NCBI GenBank assembly: GCA_910587285.1
Contig: CAJULM010000048.1
Span: 1 to 21,400, forward strand
Length of the DNA: 21,400 bases
Source of the DNA: an uncultured Oscillospiraceae bacterium
GTDB taxonomy: Bacteria; Bacillota; Clostridia; Oscillospirales; Oscillospiraceae
Direction of reading: 5' to 3'
The first letter of the stretch is position 1. Every line of letters begins with the position of its first letter. The notes under the pieces were generated by a model. That model had not been told where the DNA came from. It saw only the letters and a list, made by a program, of their open reading frames with translations, and did not search any database. Both the position numbers and the translations under genes were made by a program. Positions 1 through 7,516 of this stretch are shown in pieces.

Positions 1-30
1 CCGCTCTGATAAACGTAAACCCCTTGCGAG

Positions 31-54
31 TGTCAAATGGTGTACTTTTTGACA
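31..54. repeat. Short inverted repeat downstream of the resolvase gene
   Basis: Arms TGTCAAA (31-37) and TTTGACA (48-54) flank a 10-nt spacer, just past the resolvase stop codon. There is no T-run after it on the resolvase strand, so it is a poor intrinsic terminator. It could be a recombinase or regulator site. Its role is not established. Confidence 0.35.
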
Positions 55-62
55 GTCCTTTT

Positions 63-674
63 TTATCTTCTCACCCCTCCATCCAGCCGGAGCTCCCGCA
101 GGCGGCGGAAAAATGTGGCCTCGCTGATACCGCACTGGTCCACAATTTCCCCCACGGTAATTTTTTTCTGCTCCCACGCGGCCACCAGCCGGACAAAATC
201 CTCCGGCGTCTCCCGGGCCGGGCGGCCAAAGCGCACGCCCCTGGCCCGGGCCGCGGCGATGCCCTCCTCCTGCCGCCTGCGGATGTTCTCCCGCTCGTTC
301 TGCGCCACAAAGGACAGGATTTGCAACACCAGGTCGGCGATGAAGGTGCCCATCAGGTCCCGGCCCTGCCGGGTGTCCAACAGGGGCATATCAATGACGC
401 ACACGTCCACCCCGATCTCCTTCGTGAGCACCCGCCACTGGTTTTGAATCTCCTCGTAATTGCGCCCTAAGCGGTCGATACTCAGGATGTAGAGCAGGTC
501 GCCGGCGCGCAGCTTTTTTACCATGCGCTTGTACTGCGGGCGGTTGAAGTCCTTGCCGGACAGCTTGTCCATAAAGATGTTCTCCCGCGGAACCCGCTGG
601 TGCATGGCCAGCAGCTGCCGGTATTCGTTTTGTTCCTGGCTGGAAACGCGGATATAGCCGTAGTTTTCAATCAT
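63..674 (-). CDS. Small serine recombinase (resolvase/invertase family)
   Basis: This 203-aa protein is a resolvase/invertase of the small serine recombinase family, which cuts DNA through a phosphoserine link. The N-terminal catalytic domain (about residues 3-140) has the YGYIRVSS motif with the likely nucleophile Ser11. It also has DRLGRN near residue 67 and the long E-helix leading to RFGRP around residue 150. The C-terminal 45 residues contain a helix-turn-helix (GEIVDQCGISEATFFRRL). The length fits the family (about 180-210 aa). The ATG at 674 is preceded by GGAGG at good spacing. The gene stands alone, with gtrA-like divergent to it and no transposase in view. It may be a lone resolvase from an old mobile element or a regulatory invertase. 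Family confidence is high; its DNA target is unknown. Confidence 0.9.
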   Translation of the reverse strand: MIENYGYIRVSSQEQNEYRQLLAMHQRVPRENIFMDKLSGKDFNRPQYKRMVKKLRAGDLLYILSIDRLGRNYEEIQNQWRVLTKEIGVDVCVIDMPLLDTRQGRDLMGTFIADLVLQILSFVAQNERENIRRRQEEGIAAARARGVRFGRPARETPEDFVRLVAAWEQKKITVGEIVDQCGISEATFFRRLRELRLDGGVRR

Positions 675-797
675 TCAGATTCCTCCGTTTGTCTGCGGCG
701 CGAAGCGCCTTATTGCTTTCGTAACTCTCCCGCCCCTATGATAGCGCAAAATTTGTCGAATGTGGGCGACAGCGCCCAGTTTCGGGACAAAAAAAGC

Positions 798-825
798 TTG
801 CTTTCCCGGAAAAAATGGCTATAAT
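798..825 (+). promoter_or_regulatory. Sigma-A-type promoter for the GtrA-family gene
   Basis: The -35 TTGCTT (798-803) and the perfect -10 TATAAT (820-825) are separated by 16 nt. The start codon follows 27 nt downstream. Confidence 0.65.
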
Positions 826-852
826 GAGAGAAAACGGCAAGGAGCGGAGCGA

Positions 853-1269
853 ATGGGAAAACTTTGGGAACTGCTGCGCGCCCACCGGGAGCTGGTGAGC
901 TACGGGTTCTGGGGCGTGATGACCACGGCGGTGAACTACACGGCGTATTTTTTGCTCACCCGCATCTTCCACGTGTATTACCTCACCGCCAACGGAATCG
1001 CCTGGGCGGTGAGCGTGCTGTTCGCCTATTTTGTGAACAAGCTGTTTGTGTTTCGCTCCACGGACTGGGCGTGGCGGGTGGCCCTGCGGGAGCTGTGGCA
1101 GATGGTGGCCTCCCGGCTTTTTTCCGGGGCGCTGGAGCTGGGGCTTCTGTGGCTGTTTGTAGACGCGCTGCGCCTGCCCGACGGCCCGGTGAAAATCGCG
1201 GCCAACGTGGTGGTGATTGTGGTGAACTACGTGCTGAGCAAGTGGATTATTTTCAAAAAAAGGGCATGA
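853..1269 (+). CDS. GtrA-family integral membrane protein
   Basis: A 138-aa, strongly hydrophobic protein with about four membrane segments, matching the GtrA family. These proteins are thought to flip or deliver polyprenyl-linked sugars across the membrane for glycosylation of cell-surface polymers. Family hallmarks visible are the early SYGFWGVMTTAVNY segment, the ANGIAWAVSVLFAYFVNK segment (conserved N-K pair after helix 2) and the closing NYVLSKWIIFKK. The start is ATG 853, with AAGGAG 8 nt upstream; longer upstream reading has no such site. It is a single-gene unit with its own promoter and a strong terminator. No glycosyltransferase partner lies next to it, so the substrate cannot be inferred. 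Confidence 0.85.
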   Translation: MGKLWELLRAHRELVSYGFWGVMTTAVNYTAYFLLTRIFHVYYLTANGIAWAVSVLFAYFVNKLFVFRSTDWAWRVALRELWQMVASRLFSGALELGLLWLFVDALRLPDGPVKIAANVVVIVVNYVLSKWIIFKKRA

Positions 1270-1303
1270 GAAAAGCGGGGCTTTCGCCCCGCTTCTCTTT
1301 TTG
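1268..1303. terminator. Bidirectional intrinsic terminator between convergent genes
   Basis: The stem AGCGGGGC (1274-1281) / GCCCCGCT (1286-1293) has a TTTC loop. It is followed by TTCTCTTTTT on the plus strand and TTTTCTC on the minus strand. It serves the GtrA-family gene and the convergent SLH-protein gene. Confidence 0.85.
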
Positions 1304-1310
1304 ACGCGGT

Positions 1311-3842
1311 TTAGTCGAACACGTTCCAGTCCCAGGGGTTGTCAATGGCCGGGTTTCCGCCGGACCACTCCTCTCCTTTGGGCAGGTCCAGCACCTCCAG
1401 CGGGTCCACATAGGTCGCGCCGCCGGGCTGGCTGGGCTGGGCGGTGGGATCGCCCACCCCAGGGTCCACAGAGGGCTGGCCGGCAGGGTCCTCCTCCTGG
1501 CCGGGGGTGAGCTCCGCCTTGTCCAGCTCGTAAATTTCCACCAGCAGCTTGGCCGCCGCGCCCCGGGTGATGTCCGCCTTGGGGGTGAGCAGGCCGTCGC
1601 CGCCCTCTACGATCCCCAGGCCCACCAGGGTCTCCACGTGGGGCCGAGCCCAGTCGCTCACCGCCCCTGCGTCGGCAAAGCCGGACAGGTCGGCGCTCCG
1701 GCTCTCGGCCAGCACCCGGCCCAGCATGGTCATGGCGGCCTCACGGGTGACGTTGCTGTACACATCGGCGTACAGCGCGCCTCCGTTCTCGCTGCCCTGG
1801 AACACGTTCAGGGCGTACATGGCCTTCACATAGGGCAGCAGCCAATCGGCGATGCCGTCTCGGTCGGCGAAGGGCAGCTCCACGTTTTGATACAAATTGG
1901 GATCCACCCCCAGCAGCCGGGTGATGAAGGTGAGCAGCTCGCCCCGGGTGAGCTTGCCGTCGGGCCGGAAGACGAAGGTGCCGTCCTCCAGCTCATAGCC
2001 GGAGGTGAGCCCCAGCTTATACAGCCGGGTGACATAGGGGGCGCTCCAGTGGCCCGCCATGTCGGTGAAGGGGTCGCCCCGCTCTACGGACACGGGGATG
2101 GTCACGGTTTTGCCTCCAACGGTGGCGGTGATGTTCCCCTCCGCATTGTCCTGCACGGCGGTGAAGCGGCCGGTCTCGTCGATGACGCCCACCGCCGGGT
2201 CGGCGCTCCACTTCACGTCCCCATCGTCCATGGCCACCGGCAGCCCCCACCAGGAGCCGGAGGCCGTGAGGTCCGCCTGACCGCCTGGCTCCAGCCGGAG
2301 CTCGTCCAGCACGCCGGCGACGTCCTCCCGGCGCACGCTCAGGGCGGTGAGCTCATTCACCACCCGCACGCCCATGGCGCCCTCGCCGCCGTCAGCGGCG
2401 GAGATGGAGAACTCTCCGGGGATCACGCAGGAATAGGAAGCGGTGGCAAAGTCCTCGCCGGGCTGCACAATGCCGCCGGTGGCCGTCCACACCGGCACCC
2501 GGTCGGCCATGGAATAGCCCGCGGTGTCATAGGGCTGGGCGGACACCGTCAGCTCCGCCCCGGTGAGCACCACCTGCCTGTCCGCCGTCACATAGGCCCC
2601 TGCGGGCACGCCGGTGGCCCCGGTCTCCGGCCCCACCAGCAAAATGGTGTTGTTGATCCGCCGGCCGTCAGTGGAGGGCCGGTTGACAATGGAGAAATCG
2701 TTCCCGCCGGGGAGGGTGGCCCCCATGGTGGTAGAGCCGCCCCCGTCCAGGGCCACGGCGGTGACGCAGCCAAGCTCTTGAAGGCGCTGGGCCACCTGGG
2801 CATAAGTCGCGCCGATGGAGTAGCCGCTCTGGCGGCCGTCGATGGTGTAGAACACGGCGGAGCCGTCCGGCTTCACGCCCACGGCGGTGTAGGGGTTGGG
2901 CGAGGTGGGCAGGCCAGAGACAATCTCCGCGTCCCGCAGAATGGTGTGCAGGCCGCTGACGCCATAGGCCGCGTCCGCCCACTGCTCGCTGGCCCCGCCC
3001 AGGGCCACCGTCACCTGGCCGCCCGGCGCCAGCCGGCGCAGCTCCTCCACCAGCGCGGGATCCTCCCGGTCCTCCGCATAGAGCATATAACAGCCCTCGG
3101 GGATATTGCCGTCAAAGGCCACGCCCTCCTGAGTGGCGTCCGTCACGGACACCACCTCCAGCGCCAACGTGCCGTTCATCTTCAGCCCGTCCTCCCCCAA
3201 GGGGCGCAGGATGGCGGACACATTGGCCCCGCCGCTGGTCACCCGGGAGGAAAAATCCTTGTTATAGAGGTACAGCCCGCTGAGGTAGCTGGCGTTGCGG
3301 TAGGCATTGAACCCGGTCATGGGGTATGCGAAGGGCGTGCCGTCCGCCCGAAGCCACGAAATGGCGGCGGTGGGGCGGCTCTCGTCGATAAACACCCTGC
3401 CGTCGTTGGTAAAGCCCAGCATGGTGTAGTTGTCCACGTCCAGCGATCGCACCACCCCGTCCGTCACCAGCATCCCCACAATGGTGCCGTCGGTGTTGAA
3501 AAAGCCTCCGTTCACCGCCGCCGCCACCCGGTAGCCCTGGGCCTCCCACTGGGCCGCGGCGGCGGACACCGTGTTGGTGCTGGCCACATAGGTCCCGCTG
3601 AAAATCACCGGCTTCACTGGGCCTCCGGGGGTATATGTAACATAGTGCTCGGTGCGCAGGTCGCTTTTGGAGGCCGACCACAGCTTCTGGGTGGTAAGAG
3701 TCGCCCCCTGCGCCAGCGTCACCGTCCGATCCGTCAGTTCCTCGCCCAGCGCCCATGAGGCGTAGGCCGCCTGCCCGGCTCCGGCCACCGCCAGCGTCAG
3801 GGCCAGACCCAGAGCCGCCAACCGTCTGCCAAATTTTTTCAT
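1311..3842 (-). CDS. Secreted phosphodiester glycosidase-domain protein with three SLH repeats
   Basis: An 843-aa exported protein. Residues 1-28 form a signal peptide (KK, hydrophobic core, AYA cleavage region). The N-terminal half matches the phosphodiester glycosidase family (NAGPA-like, PF09992), with NGGFF near residue 110 and the signature ALDGGGSTTM near residue 370. Family members hydrolyse sugar phosphodiesters such as GlcNAc-1-phosphodiesters; the bacterial substrate is unknown. A middle region of Ig-like β character follows (about 420-585). Three S-layer homology repeats start near residues 592 (FTDMAGHW), 657 (FADRDGIADW) and 720 (FADAGAVSDW) and should tether it to the cell wall. 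A Pro/Gly/Asp-rich tail of about 65 residues follows the SLH repeats and ends WNVFD. ATG 3842 has AGGAGG upstream. It is monocistronic. Confidence 0.9.
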   Translation of the reverse strand: MKKFGRRLAALGLALTLAVAGAGQAAYASWALGEELTDRTVTLAQGATLTTQKLWSASKSDLRTEHYVTYTPGGPVKPVIFSGTYVASTNTVSAAAAQWEAQGYRVAAAVNGGFFNTDGTIVGMLVTDGVVRSLDVDNYTMLGFTNDGRVFIDESRPTAAISWLRADGTPFAYPMTGFNAYRNASYLSGLYLYNKDFSSRVTSGGANVSAILRPLGEDGLKMNGTLALEVVSVTDATQEGVAFDGNIPEGCYMLYAEDREDPALVEELRRLAPGGQVTVALGGASEQWADAAYGVSGLHTILRDAEIVSGLPTSPNPYTAVGVKPDGSAVFYTIDGRQSGYSIGATYAQVAQRLQELGCVTAVALDGGGSTTMGATLPGGNDFSIVNRPSTDGRRINNTILLVGPETGATGVPAGAYVTADRQVVLTGAELTVSAQPYDTAGYSMADRVPVWTATGGIVQPGEDFATASYSCVIPGEFSISAADGGEGAMGVRVVNELTALSVRREDVAGVLDELRLEPGGQADLTASGSWWGLPVAMDDGDVKWSADPAVGVIDETGRFTAVQDNAEGNITATVGGKTVTIPVSVERGDPFTDMAGHWSAPYVTRLYKLGLTSGYELEDGTFVFRPDGKLTRGELLTFITRLLGVDPNLYQNVELPFADRDGIADWLLPYVKAMYALNVFQGSENGGALYADVYSNVTREAAMTMLGRVLAESRSADLSGFADAGAVSDWARPHVETLVGLGIVEGGDGLLTPKADITRGAAAKLLVEIYELDKAELTPGQEEDPAGQPSVDPGVGDPTAQPSQPGGATYVDPLEVLDLPKGEEWSGGNPAIDNPWDWNVFD

Positions 3843-3909
3843 GAGTTCCTCCTGTCTTCACGTAAATGTCTGGTGTTCATCCGCTGTACCAAGGGGCACA
3901 GTAAACGTT

Positions 3910-3938
3910 ATGTTAACATAAAAGCATTCCTTTGTAAA
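3910..3938 (-). promoter_or_regulatory. Promoter for the SLH/phosphodiester glycosidase gene
   Basis: On the minus strand, -35 TTTACA (3938-3933) and -10 TAACAT (3915-3910) are separated by exactly 17 nt. They lie about 70 nt upstream of the start codon. Confidence 0.55.
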
Positions 3939-4012
3939 CGGGAGATTTCCCCAGTCCCTTTTAAGAAAAGTGTTGCTGGGGTATAACTTTAGCGGTATCT
4001 ATAAAAAGCACG

Positions 4013-4041
4013 TTGATATAGCAGAAATCCTGTGTTATAAT
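4013..4041 (+). promoter_or_regulatory. Strong promoter for the AT-rich GNAT gene
   Basis: TTGATA (4013-4018) and the consensus TATAAT (4036-4041) have a 17-nt spacer. They lie 35 nt upstream of the start codon. Confidence 0.75.
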
Positions 4042-4076
4042 CGGCCCAACAAACCCCTATTTGTGAGGTGTCAGTG

Positions 4077-4622
4077 ATGAAATATAACAAAGTGATGATG
4101 TTAAAAAATGGTATTGAATGTTGCTTGAGAAATGGAACGGAATGTGATGGGCAAGCTGTATTTGACAACTTTAATTTAACACATGGAGAAACCGATTATT
4201 TACTTACCTATCCAGACGAAAATTGCTTTGATGTTATGCAGGAAAGTCAATTCCTAAAAGAGAAATCCGAAAGTAAAAATGAAATCGAAATAGTTGCCGT
4301 CGTCAATAATGTAGTCGTGGGAACTGCTGGGATTGAAGCAGTGGGGAAAAAATATAAGATACGGCATCGTGCCGAATTTGGTATCAGTGTCGCTAAAGAA
4401 TTTTGGGGACTGGGAATTGGACAGGCATTAACTACAGCGTGTATCGAATGTGCAAAGGTTGCGGGATATGTCCAGCTTGAGTTGAATGTGGTTGCCGACA
4501 ATGTAAGCGCATTATCCATATATAAAAAAGCTGGGTTTGTTGAATATGGCAGAAATCCCAAAGGCTTTCATTCTCGATTAGCGGGATTTCAAGAAGTTAT
4601 TTATATGAGATTAGAATTATGA
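4077..4622 (+). CDS. GNAT-family N-acetyltransferase, probably acquired
   Basis: A 181-aa GNAT acetyltransferase, expected to use acetyl-CoA to acylate an amine. The acetyl-CoA-binding motif A is seen in GISVAKEFWGLGIGQAL (Q/RxxGxG/A type, roughly residues 102-118). It is followed by the motif B region NVSALSIYKKAGFVEYGR. ATG 4077 is chosen because GAGG lies 8 nt upstream; an in-frame GTG at 4068 overlaps that site. The gene is clearly more AT-rich than both neighbours, with AAA/AAT/TTT codons. It has its own strong promoter and a hairpin after the stop, the look of a single-gene insertion into GC-rich chromosome. The substrate is unknown; such genes can act on small molecules, ribosomal proteins or antibiotics. 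Confidence 0.85.
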   Translation: MKYNKVMMLKNGIECCLRNGTECDGQAVFDNFNLTHGETDYLLTYPDENCFDVMQESQFLKEKSESKNEIEIVAVVNNVVVGTAGIEAVGKKYKIRHRAEFGISVAKEFWGLGIGQALTTACIECAKVAGYVQLELNVVADNVSALSIYKKAGFVEYGRNPKGFHSRLAGFQEVIYMRLEL

Positions 4623-4639
4623 TATAAATTCCAGTTTAT

Positions 4640-4671
4640 CGGGCAGTCATCCCTCAACAGGTGACTGCCCG
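4640..4671 (+). terminator. Terminator-like hairpin after the GNAT gene
   Basis: Perfect 10-bp arms CGGGCAGTCA (4640-4649) and TGACTGCCCG (4662-4671) flank a 12-nt loop. The following T-tract is short (CTTTGG), so termination may be partial. Confidence 0.6.
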
Positions 4672-4747
4672 CTTTGGATATTTTGACGAGTGATTTGACG
4701 AAGTGGCTTTCGGCAACACCACTCTGAAAAGGGAGTTTCCCCACCGT

Positions 4748-4771
4748 AAAAAAGGGCGGCGCAAGTCGCCC
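4748..4771 (-). terminator. Intrinsic terminator of hemW
   Basis: Read on the minus strand, a 7-bp GC stem (GGGCGAC/GCCGCCC with one wobble) with a 4-nt loop is followed by TTTTTT. It lies about 80 nt past the hemW stop. Confidence 0.75.
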
Positions 4772-4852
4772 CTCTTTACATCTTTAGCAGGTCCGGCAAA
4801 CCCAGTTTTCAGTCTTTGCGGCGACGAGGCGCCGCGCGCCGCCCCTGCCCCT

Positions 4853-6058
4853 TCACTTTTCCGTTTTGGGGAGCTGACCACTGCGGATTTTCTCCAGCGT
4901 GTTGGCCAGGGTCTCCACCTCCTGAAGCTCCAGTAGCTCGCCGATGAGCCGGTTGGATAACAGGAAGCCCTCCGGGGTAAAATGCCAGCGGCGGCCTGTG
5001 CACACCGCCCAGCCCTTCTGCTCATACTCCGCCAGCTTGGCGGCGATAGGGTCGAAATTCATATAGTACTCCCGGCGGTACTCCCACTCCTCAATGCCGT
5101 GGGTGGTGCGCAGGCGCAGCATGAGGTACTCGCTGCCCCGTTCCCGCTGGGGGATTTCGCTCATGTCGTCCAGCACCCGCTCGTCCCCCAGCACACCCCG
5201 GATGTAGCCCTCCAGGTCCCGCACAAAGGAGTACCGACAGCCGCCGAAGTCGGAGTGGGCCGCCGCGCCGATGCCAATATAGGGCCGTCCCATCCAATAT
5301 TTCAGGTTGTGTCGGGACTGGCAACCCGTCTTGGAGAAGTTGGACACCTCGTACTGTTCGTATCCCGCCTGGGCCAGCCGCTCCACCGTCCACAGGTAGC
5401 GCGCCGCCTGCTCGTCGTCATCGGGCAGCTGCTCTCCCCGCTCCACCCGCTGAGCCAGGGGAGTGCCCTCCTCCACCGTCAGCCCATAGCAGGACAGGTG
5501 CTCCGGCTCCAGTGCCAGCGCCGCCTCCACCGAGGCGCGCCAGCTCTCCCCGGTCTGACCGGGCAGACCGTAGATCAGGTCCAGGTTTAGATTCTTGATT
5601 TTCGCCGTCCGGGCGGCCTTCACCGCCTCCTCCGTCTGGGCAAAGGTGTGGGGCCGGTGAACGCTCACCAGCTCGCTGTCGCAGGCGGACTGCATCCCCA
5701 TGGACAGCCGGCTCACCCCCGCCCGGCGCAGCCGCTTCAGCAGCTTCACATCCACGCTGTCTGGGTTGGCCTCCAGGGTAATCTCCACATCCTTGGACAA
5801 CGTAAACCGTTTCTTCACCGCGGCCAGCAGCTCCAACAGGCGTTTTTCTCCGTAATAGCTGGGGGTTCCGCCGCCGATGTAAACGCTGTTCACCACCTGC
5901 TTTTTCGTCCGAGGCGCAGTCTCCGCGATGTGCCGCAGCAGTGCACACTGATAGTCGTCCATGCGGTCCTCCTGCCCTGCCAGGGAGTAAAAATCGCAGT
6001 AATCGCATTTGCTCCGGCAGAACGGGATGTGCAGATATAGCCCTAACGTGTTTCCCAT
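4853..6058 (-). CDS. hemW: Radical SAM heme chaperone HemW (coproporphyrinogen III oxidase-like)
   Basis: A 401-aa radical SAM protein of the HemN/HemW family. The [4Fe-4S]-binding CxxxCxxC is at Cys14, Cys18 and Cys21 (FCRSKCDYC). It is followed by GGGTPS near residue 65 and the family segments LDLIYGLPGQT and YEQYEVSNF. The single Cys after Tyr20, the length near 400 and the lack of the HemN N-terminal extension fit HemW, which inserts heme into respiratory enzymes, rather than true HemN. ATG 6058 has GGAGGAGG about 7 nt upstream, so the longer in-frame reading to 6094 is not preferred. It is a monocistronic leftward gene with its own promoter (6134-6162) and terminator. Confidence 0.9.
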   Translation of the reverse strand: MGNTLGLYLHIPFCRSKCDYCDFYSLAGQEDRMDDYQCALLRHIAETAPRTKKQVVNSVYIGGGTPSYYGEKRLLELLAAVKKRFTLSKDVEITLEANPDSVDVKLLKRLRRAGVSRLSMGMQSACDSELVSVHRPHTFAQTEEAVKAARTAKIKNLNLDLIYGLPGQTGESWRASVEAALALEPEHLSCYGLTVEEGTPLAQRVERGEQLPDDDEQAARYLWTVERLAQAGYEQYEVSNFSKTGCQSRHNLKYWMGRPYIGIGAAAHSDFGGCRYSFVRDLEGYIRGVLGDERVLDDMSEIPQRERGSEYLMLRLRTTHGIEEWEYRREYYMNFDPIAAKLAEYEQKGWAVCTGRRWHFTPEGFLLSNRLIGELLELQEVETLANTLEKIRSGQLPKTEK

Positions 6059-6133
6059 AAGCGTCCTCCTCCACCGCCCAAGGGGCGGGAACAAAACGGC
6101 TTCGGCGGGTGCATCCAGCCGCCGTATGGAGGT

Positions 6134-6162
6134 ATTATACTCCTTCCGCCTCCATTATTCAA
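6134..6162 (-). promoter_or_regulatory. Promoter for hemW
   Basis: On the minus strand, -35 TTGAAT (6162-6157) and -10 TATAAT (6139-6134) have a 17-nt spacer, about 75 nt before the hemW start. Confidence 0.65.
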
Positions 6163-6227
6163 TACCCCTCAACCTTCGACGTTGTCCCACAAAATAATTT
6201 TAATAATTAGATTTAATAATTTTTATC

Positions 6228-6256
6228 TTGACGTTTCGTGGCATTGGAGATATAAT
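6228..6256 (+). promoter_or_regulatory. Promoter for the TrhA gene, with AT-rich upstream block
   Basis: TTGACG (6228-6233) and TATAAT (6251-6256) have a 17-nt spacer. They are preceded by an A/T-only-like stretch (about 6190-6226) that could act as an UP element. Confidence 0.7.
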
Positions 6257-6284
6257 TAACTTAACAGAAAGGCAGGTGCTTGAA

Positions 6285-7013
6285 ATGGAGCAAGCGTTAA
6301 CTCATATCCCCTATGACGGCATCCCCCGGCGGCGGGAGCGGCCCACAGAAAAAGGCCGCAATCCATACGACGGCCTGCGCCCATGGTCGGCCATCACTCA
6401 CGGAGTTGGGGCGGCGCTGGCCGTGGCGGCCACAGTGGTGCTGCTTGTGGGCGCGACGCTGGGCGGCGCAGACGTGTGGAAGATCGTGTCCTTCGCCATC
6501 TACGGCCTATCTATGACAGGGCTGTACACCGCCTCCACCTTATACCACTGTGTGAACACCAGCGTGAAGGGGCGCATCGCCCTGCGCAAATTCGACCACA
6601 CGTCTATCTATTTCCTCATCGCCGGGTCCTATACCCCCGTGTGCCTCATCGCCCTGCGGGGGCCCTGGGGCTGGTCCTTGTTCGGGGTGATCTGGACCCT
6701 GGCCATCGCGGGATTGGTGATGAGCCTGACTTGGATCGACTGCCCCCGCGCCGTCACCTCCACCATCTATATCGCCATGGGCTGGCTGGCGGTGGTCGCC
6801 CTCTACCCTCTGTGGCAGGGGCTGGGGATTCGGGGCGTGGCCTGGCTGCTGGCCGGTGGCATACTCTACACCATCGGCGGCGTATTGTACGCGCTGAAAT
6901 GGCCGGGGCGGAACAACCCCCGGTTCGGCTGCCACGAGGTGTTCCACGTGTTCATCGTGCTGGGGTCGGCGGCCCATTTTGTGATGATGTACAAGGTGCT
7001 GCTGCCGCTGTGA
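6285..7013 (+). CDS. trhA: Hemolysin III / PAQR-family membrane protein (TrhA-like)
   Basis: A 242-aa seven-helix-type membrane protein of the hemolysin III/PAQR family. Visible signatures are THGVGAAL near residue 45 at the start of the first helix, STLYHCV after helix 2, the FDHTSIYFLIAGSYTP segment and the C-terminal HEVFHVFIVLGS. The Ser/His/Asp set in these motifs is the presumed metal site and hydrolase-like centre. Bacterial members are linked to membrane energy and fluidity homeostasis; hemolytic activity is not implied. ATG 6285 is preceded by a modest AGG-containing site; an in-frame codon at 6228 lies inside the promoter and is rejected. It is a single-gene unit ending in a strong terminator shared with the convergent GNAT gene. 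Confidence 0.88.
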   Translation: MEQALTHIPYDGIPRRRERPTEKGRNPYDGLRPWSAITHGVGAALAVAATVVLLVGATLGGADVWKIVSFAIYGLSMTGLYTASTLYHCVNTSVKGRIALRKFDHTSIYFLIAGSYTPVCLIALRGPWGWSLFGVIWTLAIAGLVMSLTWIDCPRAVTSTIYIAMGWLAVVALYPLWQGLGIRGVAWLLAGGILYTIGGVLYALKWPGRNNPRFGCHEVFHVFIVLGSAAHFVMMYKVLLPL

Positions 7014-7020
7014 GAGCGCA

Positions 7021-7062
7021 AAAACTCCCCTGTCCGGAGCTTCCGAGCAGGGGAGTTTTTTT
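7021..7062. terminator. Bidirectional intrinsic terminator
   Basis: AAAACTCCCCTG (7021-7032) pairs with CAGGGGAGTTTT (7048-7059), and T-runs occur on both strands. The last bases overlap the stop codon of the convergent acetyltransferase gene. Confidence 0.85.
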
Positions 7063-7516
7063 ACAGTCTTTTAAACATCCGGAAGCTGTGGGGCGTCATG
7101 CCCTCCCGGAGATAGAAGCGCAGCAGCGGGGCGTGGTTCCGGTTGGCGGCGTTGAGCATCATCTGGGCCAGCCCCTCCCGGCGGGCGTCCTCCTCCACAC
7201 ACGCCAGCAGGAGCTGTCCCACTCCCCTGCCCCGGAAGTCCGGGCAGACGTACAGCTCCTCCAGCTCGAAATATCGTTCCCCGGCCTGCTGGATCTCGAT
7301 ATCCCGCCGGGCTGTGTCCACCTCTCCCCCGGCGTAGCCCACCACCTCGCCGCCCGCCTCGGCCACCCAGCAGCGGTAGCCGGCAAACTCCTCCCTGCCG
7401 GTGGGCGAGTAGCCGTAGGTGATGCCCTCCGCCGCCCACGCCTGTGAAAGGGCCAGCAGGGCGGGCATATCCTCCGGTTCCGCCGGACGGACCCGAACGG
7501 GATGATTCCCGCTCAT
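7061..7516 (-). CDS. GNAT-family N-acetyltransferase coupled to trmB
   Basis: A 151-aa stand-alone GNAT domain. The β4-α3 acetyl-CoA site reads LEELYVCPDFRGRGVGQLL (residues about 84-102), with RGRGVG as the pyrophosphate loop. The NAANRNHAPLLRFYLREGM stretch is the usual C-terminal Asn/Tyr motif B. Its ATG (7516-7514) overlaps the stop codon of the upstream trmB-GNAT gene in an ATGA arrangement, so it is almost certainly translated by coupling from the same mRNA. The substrate cannot be told from sequence. Having two GNAT domains in one transcription unit with a tRNA methyltransferase raises the possibility of RNA or ribosome-linked acylation, but that is inference. Confidence 0.85.
   Translation of the reverse strand: MSGNHPVRVRPAEPEDMPALLALSQAWAAEGITYGYSPTGREEFAGYRCWVAEAGGEVVGYAGGEVDTARRDIEIQQAGERYFELEELYVCPDFRGRGVGQLLLACVEEDARREGLAQMMLNAANRNHAPLLRFYLREGMTPHSFRMFKRL

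Noticed and set aside
1638..3758. A 706-codon open frame on the plus strand opposite the SLH protein gene
   Set aside because: It is the antisense shadow of a GC-rich gene. It is His/Gly/Pro-rich with no domain, no ribosome binding site, and the sense strand has clear motifs and a signal peptide.
4653..5025. A 123-codon minus-strand frame overlapping the 3' end of hemW
   Set aside because: It is out of frame with hemW and passes through the hemW terminator, with no supporting motif.
6383..7447. A 354-codon plus-strand frame through the TrhA gene
   Set aside because: It is a shadow frame of the hemolysin III gene, Arg/Gly/Pro-rich, and crosses a strong terminator.
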